Assembly (NCBI GenBank): GCA_039636795.1
Contig: CP143430.1
Coordinates: 2,914,001 to 2,978,000, forward strand
DNA length: 64,000 nucleotides
Source of the DNA: Micrococcaceae bacterium Sec5.1
Lineage (GTDB): Bacteria; Actinomycetota; Actinomycetes; Actinomycetales; Micrococcaceae
Direction of reading: 5' to 3'
Shown: positions 30,490 through 38,860 of the stretch, in pieces
How positions within the stretch are numbered: the first letter of the stretch is position 1
Layout of the letters: each line of letters starts with the position of its first letter
Position numbers and translations under genes: made by a program
The notes under the pieces: generated by a model
Database searches by the model: none
The model's input: only the letters and a program-made list of their open reading frames with translations
What the model was told of the DNA's origin: nothing

Positions 30490-31631
30490 GTAACCTGTCC
30501 TTTCCGCGCCCAAGGCAGTCCGAGGTCGGCGAACGGCTGCGGGCAGAGGTACGCGAGTTCCTCGACGATTTTGATTTTCGGGGCGACCCACACACAGCCA
30601 GCGTTTTTGGTGGCTTCGATCCTGAATTTAGCGAAGCGCTTGGCGCGCGGGGATGGATCGGCATGGGCTTTCCACAGCGCTATGGCGGTGGCGGCTACGG
30701 CCTCGTTGAACGCTATGTGGTTTTGGAAGAGCTGCTCGCCGCCCGCGCTCCGATCACCGCGCACTCCGTAGCCGACCGACAGAGCGGCCAATTGCTGCTG
30801 CGCTTTGGCAATGAGCGTCAGCGTGAGGAAATTTTGCCCCGCATCGCCGCCGGCAAATCTTACTTTTGTATCGGAATGAGCGAGCCGGACTCCGGGTCCG
30901 ACCTGGCGTCGGTTCGCACTCGTGCGACGAAAGTGGACGGAGGCTGGCTTGTAAGCGGCGCGAAAATCTGGACCACGAATGCACACCGCAGCCACTACAT
31001 GATCCTGCTCTGCCGCACATCGCCGGCCACCCAGGAACGTCACGCGGGCCTGAGCCAGTTCCTGGTGGACATGAAGACGCCCGGAATCGTGTGCAAGCCG
31101 ATCGTCAACATCGCCGGAGTGCACGACTTTAATGAAGTGCACTTGCAGAATGCTTTCCTCCCCGACGAGGCGCTTATCGGGGTCGAGGGTGAAGGATGGA
31201 AGCAGGTCACCAGTGAGCTGGCGTTCGAACGTAGCGGGCCGGAGCGCTTTCTGTCTCATCTCGGTCTCTTGGAAGAATTCGTACATGTTCTGAAACGGCA
31301 ACCGTCGGCGGAGGGCGCCAAAGCCCTAGGGCGCCTGGTTGCCCACCTCGCCACCCTGCGCCGGATGTCACGATCTGTGGCGACGATGATCTCCGACGGT
31401 CAAGACGCTGCACTGCACGCGGCGCTAGTAAAAGATCTGGGCACCTGCTTCGAACAGGAGATTCCCGAGATCCTGCGGCTCGCTCTGCAGACTGAGCCCG
31501 ATCCCAACGCCTCTGACGCCTATCGTGCTGCACTGGCTCACGTGGTTTTGAACGCGCCTTCCTCCACAATTCGAGGGGGAACCAAAGAAGTGCTGCGCAG
31601 CATCGTCGCGAAGGGGCTCGGACTGCGATGA
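30486..31631 (+). CDS. acyl-CoA dehydrogenase, FAD-binding subunit
   Basis: A 381-residue acyl-CoA dehydrogenase. The FAD/substrate block F-C-I-G-M-S-E-P-D-S-G-S-D-L-A-S is complete, followed by NGAKIWTTNAH-like GAKIWTTNAH, and the C-terminal GGTKEVLRSIVAKGLGL. The Met at 30486 overlaps the partner stop (ATGA) and has AGGAG upstream; the frame is open further up but that part is a shadow of the upstream gene. It introduces the 2,3 double bond of an acyl-CoA and passes electrons to EtfAB, encoded 5 kb downstream. Confidence 0.92.
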   Translation: MSNLSFPRPRQSEVGERLRAEVREFLDDFDFRGDPHTASVFGGFDPEFSEALGARGWIGMGFPQRYGGGGYGLVERYVVLEELLAARAPITAHSVADRQSGQLLLRFGNERQREEILPRIAAGKSYFCIGMSEPDSGSDLASVRTRATKVDGGWLVSGAKIWTTNAHRSHYMILLCRTSPATQERHAGLSQFLVDMKTPGIVCKPIVNIAGVHDFNEVHLQNAFLPDEALIGVEGEGWKQVTSELAFERSGPERFLSHLGLLEEFVHVLKRQPSAEGAKALGRLVAHLATLRRMSRSVATMISDGQDAALHAALVKDLGTCFEQEIPEILRLALQTEPDPNASDAYRAALAHVVLNAPSSTIRGGTKEVLRSIVAKGLGLR

Positions 31632-31764
31632 GCGGGCACGCCATGAACACGCAGGTTCCTGCGTCAAAGAACGTGATGCTCAAACCCACCAAGAACTACC
31701 TAAAGAGGGCTTCAATAGAACGCCCGAGGATGCAAAACGTAGCTAATTGAGAAGGGCAAAACGA

Positions 31765-32562
31765 ATGTCTATAGAGCTGTCAACGGAGACGGACGAACTT
31801 CATCTGCAGCAGTCCGAGCACGTCTTGTGGCTAAGGCTAAACCGGCCGCAGGCATTGAATGCGCTTACCGCGTCGCTTGTTGATGATCTAACCAAGGTCA
31901 TTCAGGAGGCTGATGAAGATCCAGATGTGCGGGTTATTGTCCTCACTGGAACTGGTAGGGCTTTCTGTGCCGGCGCGGATTTGAAGGAGAGTGCAAAGCG
32001 CAGTACCGAAGAGGGTGCTCGTTTTGTGAAGAAAATTGGTGAACTCACGAACCTCATCGAAGAGTGCACTAAACCTGTGATCGCGGCGATTAATGGTATC
32101 GCTATCGCCGGTGGTCTGGAATTGGTGCTGGCGTGCGACGTTGTGATCGCGGCGGAGGCGGCGGTCCTCGGGGACGCCCATTCAAATTACGCTATGTTCC
32201 CTGGGGCGGGCGCCACAGTGCGTTTGCCGCGCAAGATCGGCCTTAACAATGCCAAGTATCTGATGTTCACGGGCGATATGCCTAGCGCCCGCGAGTGGCT
32301 GGCGATGGGCTTGGTAAGCCAGGTCGTCCCTGGCGAAGGCCTAAATGACGCGGTATCGGCACTGGCCAGCAAGCTTGCCGGTAAAAGCCCGTTCGGTTTG
32401 GCAAAAATGAAGCAGGCGCTAAATGACTCTCTGGATCAGCCGGCACAAATCGGACTGCGCTACGAACGGGCGTTGGTAAACCTTTATAGCCACTCTGCCG
32501 ATCGCGTAGAAGGGCTGGCGGCATTCCGGGAAAAGCGTCCTCCGCAGTTTCAGGGTAGATAG
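31765..32562 (+). CDS. enoyl-CoA hydratase/isomerase (crotonase), first
   Basis: A 265-residue crotonase. The oxyanion-hole segment is FCAGADLKES and the second strand is NGIAIAGGLELVLACDVV. The position of the usual second catalytic Glu reads NYAMFPGAGATVRLPR, where Glu is not seen, so it may be an isomerase or use a different acid. The start at ATG 31765 has GAAGGG upstream. It is separated from the acyl-CoA dehydrogenase by 133 bases that include a small GC hairpin (about 31650-31665). Confidence 0.87.
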   Translation: MSIELSTETDELHLQQSEHVLWLRLNRPQALNALTASLVDDLTKVIQEADEDPDVRVIVLTGTGRAFCAGADLKESAKRSTEEGARFVKKIGELTNLIEECTKPVIAAINGIAIAGGLELVLACDVVIAAEAAVLGDAHSNYAMFPGAGATVRLPRKIGLNNAKYLMFTGDMPSAREWLAMGLVSQVVPGEGLNDAVSALASKLAGKSPFGLAKMKQALNDSLDQPAQIGLRYERALVNLYSHSADRVEGLAAFREKRPPQFQGR

Positions 32563-32625
32563 ACGGCGGTGCGTCCCGGGCCGAGGCCCCTCACCTGCGT
32601 ATTCAAGATTTGAGGAATGAGATCT

Positions 32626-33828
32626 ATGGAACAGAACGTCAAAGGACCGTTGTCAGGCATACGAGTGATCGATGTCGGCACCATGGTCGCTGGACCCGTG
32701 GCTGCAACTCTGATGGCCGATTTCGGCGCGGAGGTGATCAAGGTTGAGCAACCCGGCAAAGGTGACACTTTGCGTCATATCGGCCCGAGCTTGGGCGACG
32801 GTGAGAGCTTGTGGTGGAACGTCGAGGGGCGCAATAAAAAATCGATCACGCTGGACCTACGTCAACCCGAGGGGCAACGGATCCTGAAGGAGCTAGTGAA
32901 GACCGCCGATGTCCTGGTGGAGAATTTTCGTCCAGGGACCTTGGAACGATGGAACCTTGCTTGGGAAGACCTAGAACAGGTGAACCCCGGGTTGGTAATG
33001 CTCAGCGTCTCCGGGTACGGACAAACTGGCCCATATGCCTCTCGAGCGGGCTATGACCGAATGGGTCTGGCGCTGGGCGGGGTGTTGAACGCGACAGGCT
33101 ACCCGGATCGGGCTCCCGTGAAGGTTGGCGTTGCCATCGCTGACTACCAGACAGCGGTGCTTGCAGCTTTCGGGACGATGGTGGCCCTGTACAACAGGGA
33201 CGTTGGCGGTGGTAAGGGCCAGCAGATCGACCTTTCGCTGTATGAAACGGTCTTCCGATTCACTGATGTGATGGTGACCGCGTTCGATAAGTTTGGCGAC
33301 AGGCGCGAGCGCACAGGGAACCTTCATTTCGCGGCCGCGCCGGGGGACCACTTCGAAACGATCGATGGGCGCCACATCGTCCTGACAGTATCCTCGGACC
33401 GCATGTTCCGCCGCCTGTGCGAAGCAATACCGGAGCTGATCGGTGATGATCGGTTCACCACTCACGCGGATCGCATCTCCAACATCGAGGAGATAAATCG
33501 ACTCGTGGGGGAGTGGATCAAGTCTCGACCCATTCCGGAACTCTGTCAGATCCTCGATGAAAAGGGCCTGGCGTACTCTCTCATTTACTCGATCGAGGAC
33601 ATCGTTGTCGATCCGCAGTATCAAGCGCGGGGCACCATCGCCACCGTCGAGAATCCGCGGTACGGTGCGCTCAAAATGCCAGCACCGCAGCCGAGGCTGA
33701 ACCGAACGCCAGCGCCTGCGATGCGACCAGCTCCCGAATTGGGATCGCATACGGACGAGGTTCTAAGTGAACTTATTGGTCTCTCGGCCGAGGAGATCGC
33801 AGGACTGCGCAAAGCGGGCACCATCTAG
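32626..33828 (+). CDS. family III CoA-transferase (CaiB/BaiF)
   Basis: A 400-residue CoA-transferase. N-terminal IRVIDVGTMVAGPVAATLMADFGAEVIKVE and the catalytic-Asp region AGYDRMGLALGG near residue 145 are clear. The family moves CoA between carboxylic acids through an aspartyl-CoA anhydride. The ATG at 32626 is nine bases after GAGGA; an in-frame ATG lies at 32617. It is the only CoA-activating enzyme in this island, so it probably activates the entry acid using a pathway CoA ester as donor. Confidence 0.9.
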   Translation: MEQNVKGPLSGIRVIDVGTMVAGPVAATLMADFGAEVIKVEQPGKGDTLRHIGPSLGDGESLWWNVEGRNKKSITLDLRQPEGQRILKELVKTADVLVENFRPGTLERWNLAWEDLEQVNPGLVMLSVSGYGQTGPYASRAGYDRMGLALGGVLNATGYPDRAPVKVGVAIADYQTAVLAAFGTMVALYNRDVGGGKGQQIDLSLYETVFRFTDVMVTAFDKFGDRRERTGNLHFAAAPGDHFETIDGRHIVLTVSSDRMFRRLCEAIPELIGDDRFTTHADRISNIEEINRLVGEWIKSRPIPELCQILDEKGLAYSLIYSIEDIVVDPQYQARGTIATVENPRYGALKMPAPQPRLNRTPAPAMRPAPELGSHTDEVLSELIGLSAEEIAGLRKAGTI

Positions 33829-33995
33829 GCGCAGGAACGGCACTGCGCTGCAAAAATGTTGGGAAGACTGCAGGTGAAGTTGCAGGGCGGTTCGGCCGGC
33901 GCGATGCTACCGCCGTTCTGCCGGAGTCCACCTGATAGCCAATGAAGGCCTTCAGCAAGAACTACCGAAATCGAGACACTGCTAGGAGAAGTGCG

Positions 33996-34721
33996 TTGAT
34001 ATCATCACGCGTCACGACTGAAGTGCAGGACCCCGCGAGTGTGGAAGCTGCCATCGAGAGCCGCTTCTCGTGCCGGGCATTCCTTCCGGACAAAGCCGTC
34101 GCCCGAAGCGACATCCAAGAAATATTACGCGTCGCCAGCCAATCCGCGTCCGGCACGAATACGCAACCGTGGAAGGTGTATGTGCTTCAGGGCGATCAGC
34201 GGGATAACCTTGTCCACCAAGTGTGCGCTGTGGACGACGCGGTCTTTTCTGATCCGGGCTTGGCCGAAAAGCACCGCGACAAGGTCGACTTCTACCCGGC
34301 TGAATGGGTCTCGCCGTACATCGACCGGCGTCGTCAAAACGGCTGGAGCTTGTATGACCTTCTCGGCATCGGCAGGGGCGAGAAGAACAAGATGCACGCT
34401 CAGCTACAGCGTAACTACCGCTTCTTTGATGCCCCCGTGGGGCTGATATTTACGGTCGATAAGGTCATGGGGCGAGGATCGCTCATCGATTACGGCATGT
34501 TCCTGCAGAACATCATGCTTATGGCCCGGGCTCGGGGCCTCCACACGTGCCCGCAGGCGGCTTGGAACTACTACGAGTCGACAATTAAGCCGATCATCGG
34601 CGCTGGTGCGGACGAAACGCTGGTTTGCGGTATGTCACTTGGCTACGCCGATGAGTCGGCGCCAGTGAACTCACTCGTGACGCCGCGGGAGACCGTGGAT
34701 AGTTTCACCCAGTGGGTTTGA
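33996..34721 (+). CDS. nitroreductase-family flavoprotein
   Basis: A 241-residue FMN enzyme. AIESRFSCRAFLPDKAV, SQSASGTNTQPWKVYVL and LMARARGLHTCPQAAWNYY are the family signatures for FMN binding. The start is a TTG with AGGAG seven bases upstream; an open frame reaches 33942. Family members reduce nitro groups, quinones or activated double bonds, and some in acyl-CoA clusters act on enones. Its place between the CoA-transferase and thiolase suggests work on a pathway intermediate rather than nitro compounds. Confidence 0.85.
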   Translation: MISSRVTTEVQDPASVEAAIESRFSCRAFLPDKAVARSDIQEILRVASQSASGTNTQPWKVYVLQGDQRDNLVHQVCAVDDAVFSDPGLAEKHRDKVDFYPAEWVSPYIDRRRQNGWSLYDLLGIGRGEKNKMHAQLQRNYRFFDAPVGLIFTVDKVMGRGSLIDYGMFLQNIMLMARARGLHTCPQAAWNYYESTIKPIIGAGADETLVCGMSLGYADESAPVNSLVTPRETVDSFTQWV

Positions 34722-34844
34722 ACTCGAAAGTCAAGTTCCTGATCAGTCGGGAAAATGCGACTTTTCCATCCTGGCAAGGGGCCCTTGGTCTTCACCGCCA
34801 AAGTCACACCGGCAATTCATCTTAAGAGCAACGGAGAACGAATC

Positions 34845-36017
34845 GTGGAGAAAATCATCGTCCTGGACGGTGCACGCACCCCTATTGGCAGCTTCGGAGG
34901 CATCTTCAAGGATGTTCCCGGCCATGTGTTGGGGGCGACGGCCAGCAGGGCAGCCCTGGAACGCGCCGATGTTACCGGCGACGACATCGACGAAGTCGTC
35001 ATGGGTTGCATTGGCCAGGTGGGGGCCGACGCGTATAACGCGCGGCGAGTCGCTGTCACGGCGGGACTGCCAACGGGTGTTCCGGCCTTCAACGTCAACC
35101 GGCTGTGCGGTTCCGGCTTGCAGGCAATCTGGTCGGCAGCCATGGAAATGCAGTGGAACCAGCTTGACTTCGCTCTGGCTGGCGGCAACGAGTCCATGAC
35201 AAGGATGCCGTACTACGACTTCGGCGCGCGCCAAGGCTACCGCCTTGGCGACCGTTCCCTCAGCGATGGCACTCTCATGATGCTTACCGACCCCTTGCAC
35301 GGCATCCACATGGGAGTCACTGCCGAGAACGTCGCCAGCAAATACAACGTCTCCCGCCGGGAACAGGACGAGTTCGCTGTCGAATCACAACGCCGCGCCG
35401 CTACGCCCGAGGCCCAGGCAGCGTTCGCCGAGGAAATCACGCCAGTCAATGTCGCGGGTCGAAAGCCTTTCACAGCTGACAAGGATGAGCACCCCAAGCC
35501 TGAGACAAGCATGGAGACCTTGGCGGGATTGCGTCCTGCATTTGCCACTGGTGGGACAGTCACGGCCGGTAATGCATCGGGTATCAACGACGGCGCCGCA
35601 GCCGTCGTCCTTGCTCGCGAGTCCGTCGCTGCTCAGCGTGGCCTGAAGGGCTTGGTTAGTCTTGAGGCGGTGGCCACGGCCGCCATGGAACCCGAACTCA
35701 TGGGGTACGCACCCACGCTGGCTCTGAGGTCCTTGTTCGAGAAGACCGGCACCACCCCGAAGGATATCGATTCGATTGAACTGAACGAGGCATTTGCCTC
35801 ACAGGCTGTCGCTGTCATCCGGGACGCCGACCTCGATCCGGCCCAGGTCAATCCCTACGGCGGAGCCATTGCCCTAGGGCATCCGGTCGGTGCCACCGGA
35901 GCGATCCTGACGCTGCGCCTTGCCAAGGACATGGCACGCCGGGATCTGGAACTCGGAATTGTCACCATGTGCATCGGTGGAGGACAGGCGCTCGCAGCAC
36001 TCTTCCGGAGGATCTGA
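34845..36017 (+). CDS. acetyl-CoA acetyltransferase (thiolase), first
   Basis: A 390-residue thiolase with Cys88 in NRLCGSGLQAIW, the His in ALGHPVGATGA and the second Cys in CIGGGQALA. The start is GTG 34845 with GGAG eleven bases upstream; the longer frame from 34755 adds 30 residues with no family match. It cleaves 3-oxoacyl-CoA with CoA or runs the reverse. A TTCCTGATCAGTCGGG element at 34736-34751 is a degenerate copy (11 of 16 bases) of the island operator. The next gene overlaps its stop by one base. Confidence 0.93.
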   Translation: MEKIIVLDGARTPIGSFGGIFKDVPGHVLGATASRAALERADVTGDDIDEVVMGCIGQVGADAYNARRVAVTAGLPTGVPAFNVNRLCGSGLQAIWSAAMEMQWNQLDFALAGGNESMTRMPYYDFGARQGYRLGDRSLSDGTLMMLTDPLHGIHMGVTAENVASKYNVSRREQDEFAVESQRRAATPEAQAAFAEEITPVNVAGRKPFTADKDEHPKPETSMETLAGLRPAFATGGTVTAGNASGINDGAAAVVLARESVAAQRGLKGLVSLEAVATAAMEPELMGYAPTLALRSLFEKTGTTPKDIDSIELNEAFASQAVAVIRDADLDPAQVNPYGGAIALGHPVGATGAILTLRLAKDMARRDLELGIVTMCIGGGQALAALFRRI

Positions 36018-36769
36018 TGTCAAAGCCCGTAACTTTAACTACGGTCGGCGGCGTCGGACACCTGCAGCTCAACCGCCCGGAGGCGGCCAACACTATAAAT
36101 ATGCCCTTAGCCGTAGCCCTCGGAGAGGCGGTTAGCCGGGTTGCGGAGGACGACGCGATTAAGGCAGTCTTGCTGACCGGCAACGGCAAGCGGTTCTGCG
36201 CCGGTGGAGACATTTCTGCGTTCACGGAGTCCCCAGACCAGGGTCGGTTCCTGACTGAATTGGCGGCCACGGTTGATGCGGCTGTGCAGGCTCTCGAATC
36301 TCTGGAGAAGCCCGTGGTGGCGGCTGTTCACGGGGCCGTTGCCGGTGGTGGGCTTGGTATCATGCTGGCCGCTGACGTGATCATCGCAGGGGAAGGTACA
36401 AGCTTTGTGTTTGCCTACCCCTCCATTGGCCTGACTCCCGACTGTGGCACTTCCGCCAGCTTGCCCCGCGCCATGGGGCTACACCGCGCACTGGCCTTTG
36501 CCCTATCCGGCCGGCCTTTGAATGCCAGTCAGGCGCTCGACCAGGGACTTGTTTCAGAGGTGGTCGTCGACCCGATGGACCGAGCGCAAGAGGTGGTCGC
36601 AGCTTGGGTTGCCGGGGCTCCGGGTGCGCTCGGCGATGTCCGAAGGCTGTTGCGTCAGGGCCTCGGCCTCTCGCGCGCGGAGGTGGGTGCATGCGAGTCC
36701 GTGACTATCGGTGAGCGCATGGCCGCCGACGAGGCTCAGGTCCTCATTCCGGCATTCCTTGGTCGCTGA
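36017..36769 (+). CDS. enoyl-CoA hydratase/isomerase (crotonase), second
   Basis: A 250-residue crotonase. KRFCAGGDISAF is the oxyanion-hole segment and VHGAVAGGGLGIMLAADVII the second. The acid-base region FAYPSIGLTPDCGTSASLPR lacks a clear Glu, so it may be an isomerase or a hydratase of unusual substrate. The ATG overlaps the thiolase stop (TGATG). It is the last gene before the etfBA transcript. Confidence 0.86.
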   Translation: MSKPVTLTTVGGVGHLQLNRPEAANTINMPLAVALGEAVSRVAEDDAIKAVLLTGNGKRFCAGGDISAFTESPDQGRFLTELAATVDAAVQALESLEKPVVAAVHGAVAGGGLGIMLAADVIIAGEGTSFVFAYPSIGLTPDCGTSASLPRAMGLHRALAFALSGRPLNASQALDQGLVSEVVVDPMDRAQEVVAAWVAGAPGALGDVRRLLRQGLGLSRAEVGACESVTIGERMAADEAQVLIPAFLGR

Positions 36770-36847
36770 CCGGTCGGCTGTGGCTTTCGTCTTCTGAAGG
36801 GCGAAACCGCACCACCTTTGCAATTCTGCACAGGCGGTCCAACAAAA

Positions 36848-36866
36848 TAGTTGTCGAGCAACTAGT
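36848..36866 (+). promoter_or_regulatory. operator D upstream of etfBA
   Basis: TTGTCGAGCAACTAGT (36851-36866) matches the shared motif exactly. The larger dyad TAGTTG-N5-CAACTA at 36848-36864 has perfect arms. It lies 70 bases before the etfB start. No canonical -10 is obvious, though TAGATT occurs near 36886. Confidence 0.6.
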
Positions 36867-36935
36867 ATTTTTCGCTAACTCCCCGTAGATTGGGATATGA
36901 AAGCGAAAGCGTTAGCCCACCGAGGAGGGTTCTCC

Positions 36936-37709
36936 ATGAAGATAGTTGTGTTGGCGAAGCAGGTTCCGGACACCTGGTCCGATCGTAAAATCGACCTGGA
37001 ATCCGGAATGCTGGACCGCGGTGCGTCCGAGTCTGTGCCGGACGAGATCAATGAACGGGCCTTGGAGAACGCCCTTCAGCTAAAGGATTCGCGTAAAGAT
37101 ATCGAAATTGTGGTGGTCGCAATGGGGCCGGAGGACGCGGGCAAGAGCATTCGGAAGCTGTTGTCGATGGGCGCTGACTCCGCCGTTTTGGTCTCGGACG
37201 AGTCTTTGGCGGGTTCCGACATGGTGCAGACAGCGCGGGTGCTGGCCGCCGCCGTCGAAAAGCTCGGAGGCGTGGATCTGGTCCTCGCCGGCAACGCGGC
37301 CACGGACGGTCGGGGTGGAATGGTTCCAGCAATGGTTGCCGAGATCCTCGGGTGGCCTGTACTCCCGGGACTTGATGAGGTCGTCATCGAACCCGACGCC
37401 GTCTCGGGCCGGGCGCAGGTGGACGGCGGTGCTCTTCGCTTGTCATCGGCCTTGCCGGCAGTGGTGTCTGTCACGGAGAAGTCCGCCGATGCCCGCTTTC
37501 CAAACTTCAAGGGAATTATGGCGGCAAAGAAGAAGCCGCTGGCGAATTGGTCGCTCAGTGATCTAGGAATCGCCGTAACTCCGGAAGTCGCATCGGTGAT
37601 GGTCTCGGCGTCGGCCCGCCCTGCGAAGCAAGCCGGGCCGAAGGTTGTCGACGACGGCACCGCGGCTGCGCAGCTGGCCGAGTTCCTGGCGGCGAACCGC
37701 CTCATCTGA
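36936..37709 (+). CDS. etfB: electron transfer flavoprotein beta subunit
   Basis: A 257-residue EtfB. MKIVVLAKQVPDTW starts the AMP-binding fold, followed by NERALENALQLKD and ADSAVLVSDESLAGSD. With EtfA it takes electrons from acyl-CoA dehydrogenases. The start at 36936 is chosen because GGAGGG precedes it; the frame is open 13 codons further. It is 51 bases before etfA. Confidence 0.93.
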   Translation: MKIVVLAKQVPDTWSDRKIDLESGMLDRGASESVPDEINERALENALQLKDSRKDIEIVVVAMGPEDAGKSIRKLLSMGADSAVLVSDESLAGSDMVQTARVLAAAVEKLGGVDLVLAGNAATDGRGGMVPAMVAEILGWPVLPGLDEVVIEPDAVSGRAQVDGGALRLSSALPAVVSVTEKSADARFPNFKGIMAAKKKPLANWSLSDLGIAVTPEVASVMVSASARPAKQAGPKVVDDGTAAAQLAEFLAANRLI

Positions 37710-37760
37710 ACATGAGCGGACCCTACTGACACAGAAGTTAAACAGCTGAAGGAAAACACC

Positions 37761-38750
37761 ATGCCATATACCGGAAACGTTCTGGTCCTGATCGAGACCA
37801 ACCGCGAGGGGTCGCCGAAGTCCACTGCCGCTGGCCTGCTTAGGTTGGCTGCCGACCTCGGCAAGCCCGTTGCGGTGGCGGTTACTGCCCCGGGCCGGTC
37901 CGGGGACCTAGTCGCTGAATTGGGGACCTTGGGCGCGGCCAATGTGTACCTGACCGAATCGGAGAGTGCCGCCACCGAATTGGGGTCCGCGCTGGTCGGT
38001 GCCCTGGCAGACGCCGTACATACGTATGGGGCGGACTTGGTGTTGGTACCGGCGACGAACGATTCCAACGCTGTGGCAGGTCGGCTCGCAATTGTGGCTG
38101 GCGGTTCTGTAGCCGCTGACGCGGTCGCGGTTCGCTTCGACGAGGAGAGCCAGGAGCTCATAGCTACCCACTCAATTTTCGGCGGCGACTTCACGACCGA
38201 GTCGACCGTGGAAGGTGGCCTAATGGTAGTTACAGTGCGTCCGGGCTCCATCGAAGGCGTGGCAGAAGCCGTCGACTCTCCTTCGGTCACGTTTGCACAG
38301 ATATCAACCACGACGGCGACTGGGGCCACGGTCGATGAGGTCAGCGAGGCTGGGGCGAAGGCAGGCAGGCCGATGTTGAGAGGGGCAAAGAACGTCGTCT
38401 CCGGCGGACGCGGTGTTGGTTCGAAGGAGGCGTTCAGCGTGGTGGAGGAACTAGCCGACGTGCTGGGTGCCGCTGTGGGTGCCTCGCGTGCCGCCGTTGA
38501 TGCCGGGTACGTGCCGCAGTCCTACCAGGTGGGTCAAACTGGCGTTACGGTGACCCCCCAACTCTATGTGGCGCTGGGAATCTCAGGGGCCATCCAGCAC
38601 CGGGCTGGCATGCAGACTTCCAAAACGATCGTTGCCATCAACAAGGACGAGGATGCTCCGATTTTCGACGTCGCGGATTTCGGCATCGTCGGGGATGTGT
38701 TCACAGTGGTCCCACAGCTGATCGAAGAGATCAACAACCGACGCAGCTGA
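37761..38750 (+). CDS. etfA: electron transfer flavoprotein alpha subunit
   Basis: A 329-residue EtfA. The C-terminal FAD domain is clear: [42 protein letters not shown] and [25 protein letters not shown]. It works with etfB and receives electrons from the FadE pair. GAAGG lies upstream of the ATG. An additional membrane gene, not the usual ETF:quinone oxidoreductase, follows 110 bases later. Confidence 0.94.
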   Translation: MPYTGNVLVLIETNREGSPKSTAAGLLRLAADLGKPVAVAVTAPGRSGDLVAELGTLGAANVYLTESESAATELGSALVGALADAVHTYGADLVLVPATNDSNAVAGRLAIVAGGSVAADAVAVRFDEESQELIATHSIFGGDFTTESTVEGGLMVVTVRPGSIEGVAEAVDSPSVTFAQISTTTATGATVDEVSEAGAKAGRPMLRGAKNVVSGGRGVGSKEAFSVVEELADVLGAAVGASRAAVDAGYVPQSYQVGQTGVTVTPQLYVALGISGAIQHRAGMQTSKTIVAINKDEDAPIFDVADFGIVGDVFTVVPQLIEEINNRRS

Positions 38751-38860
38751 CCCCGGTGCCGGGCAGTCCGCTACCCAGTGAGGACCATGAGCAATGGTCT
38801 GACGGAGGCCTTCCGGCCATTTGAACCCGAAGTTGATACCCATGCAAAGGACCGAGATCT

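Noticed and set aside
30045..31301. 418-residue minus-strand frame over the acyl-CoA dehydrogenase genes
   Set aside because: Antisense shadow of genes with clear motifs on the plus strand.
34736..34751. Sixth copy of the island operator, TTCCTGATCAGTCGGG
   Set aside because: Only 11 of 16 bases agree with operator B and the fixed TTG and AAGT parts are lost; kept only as a remark.
37076..38329. 417-residue minus-strand frame over etfB/etfA
   Set aside because: Ser/Ala/Thr-rich antisense shadow of two clear genes.
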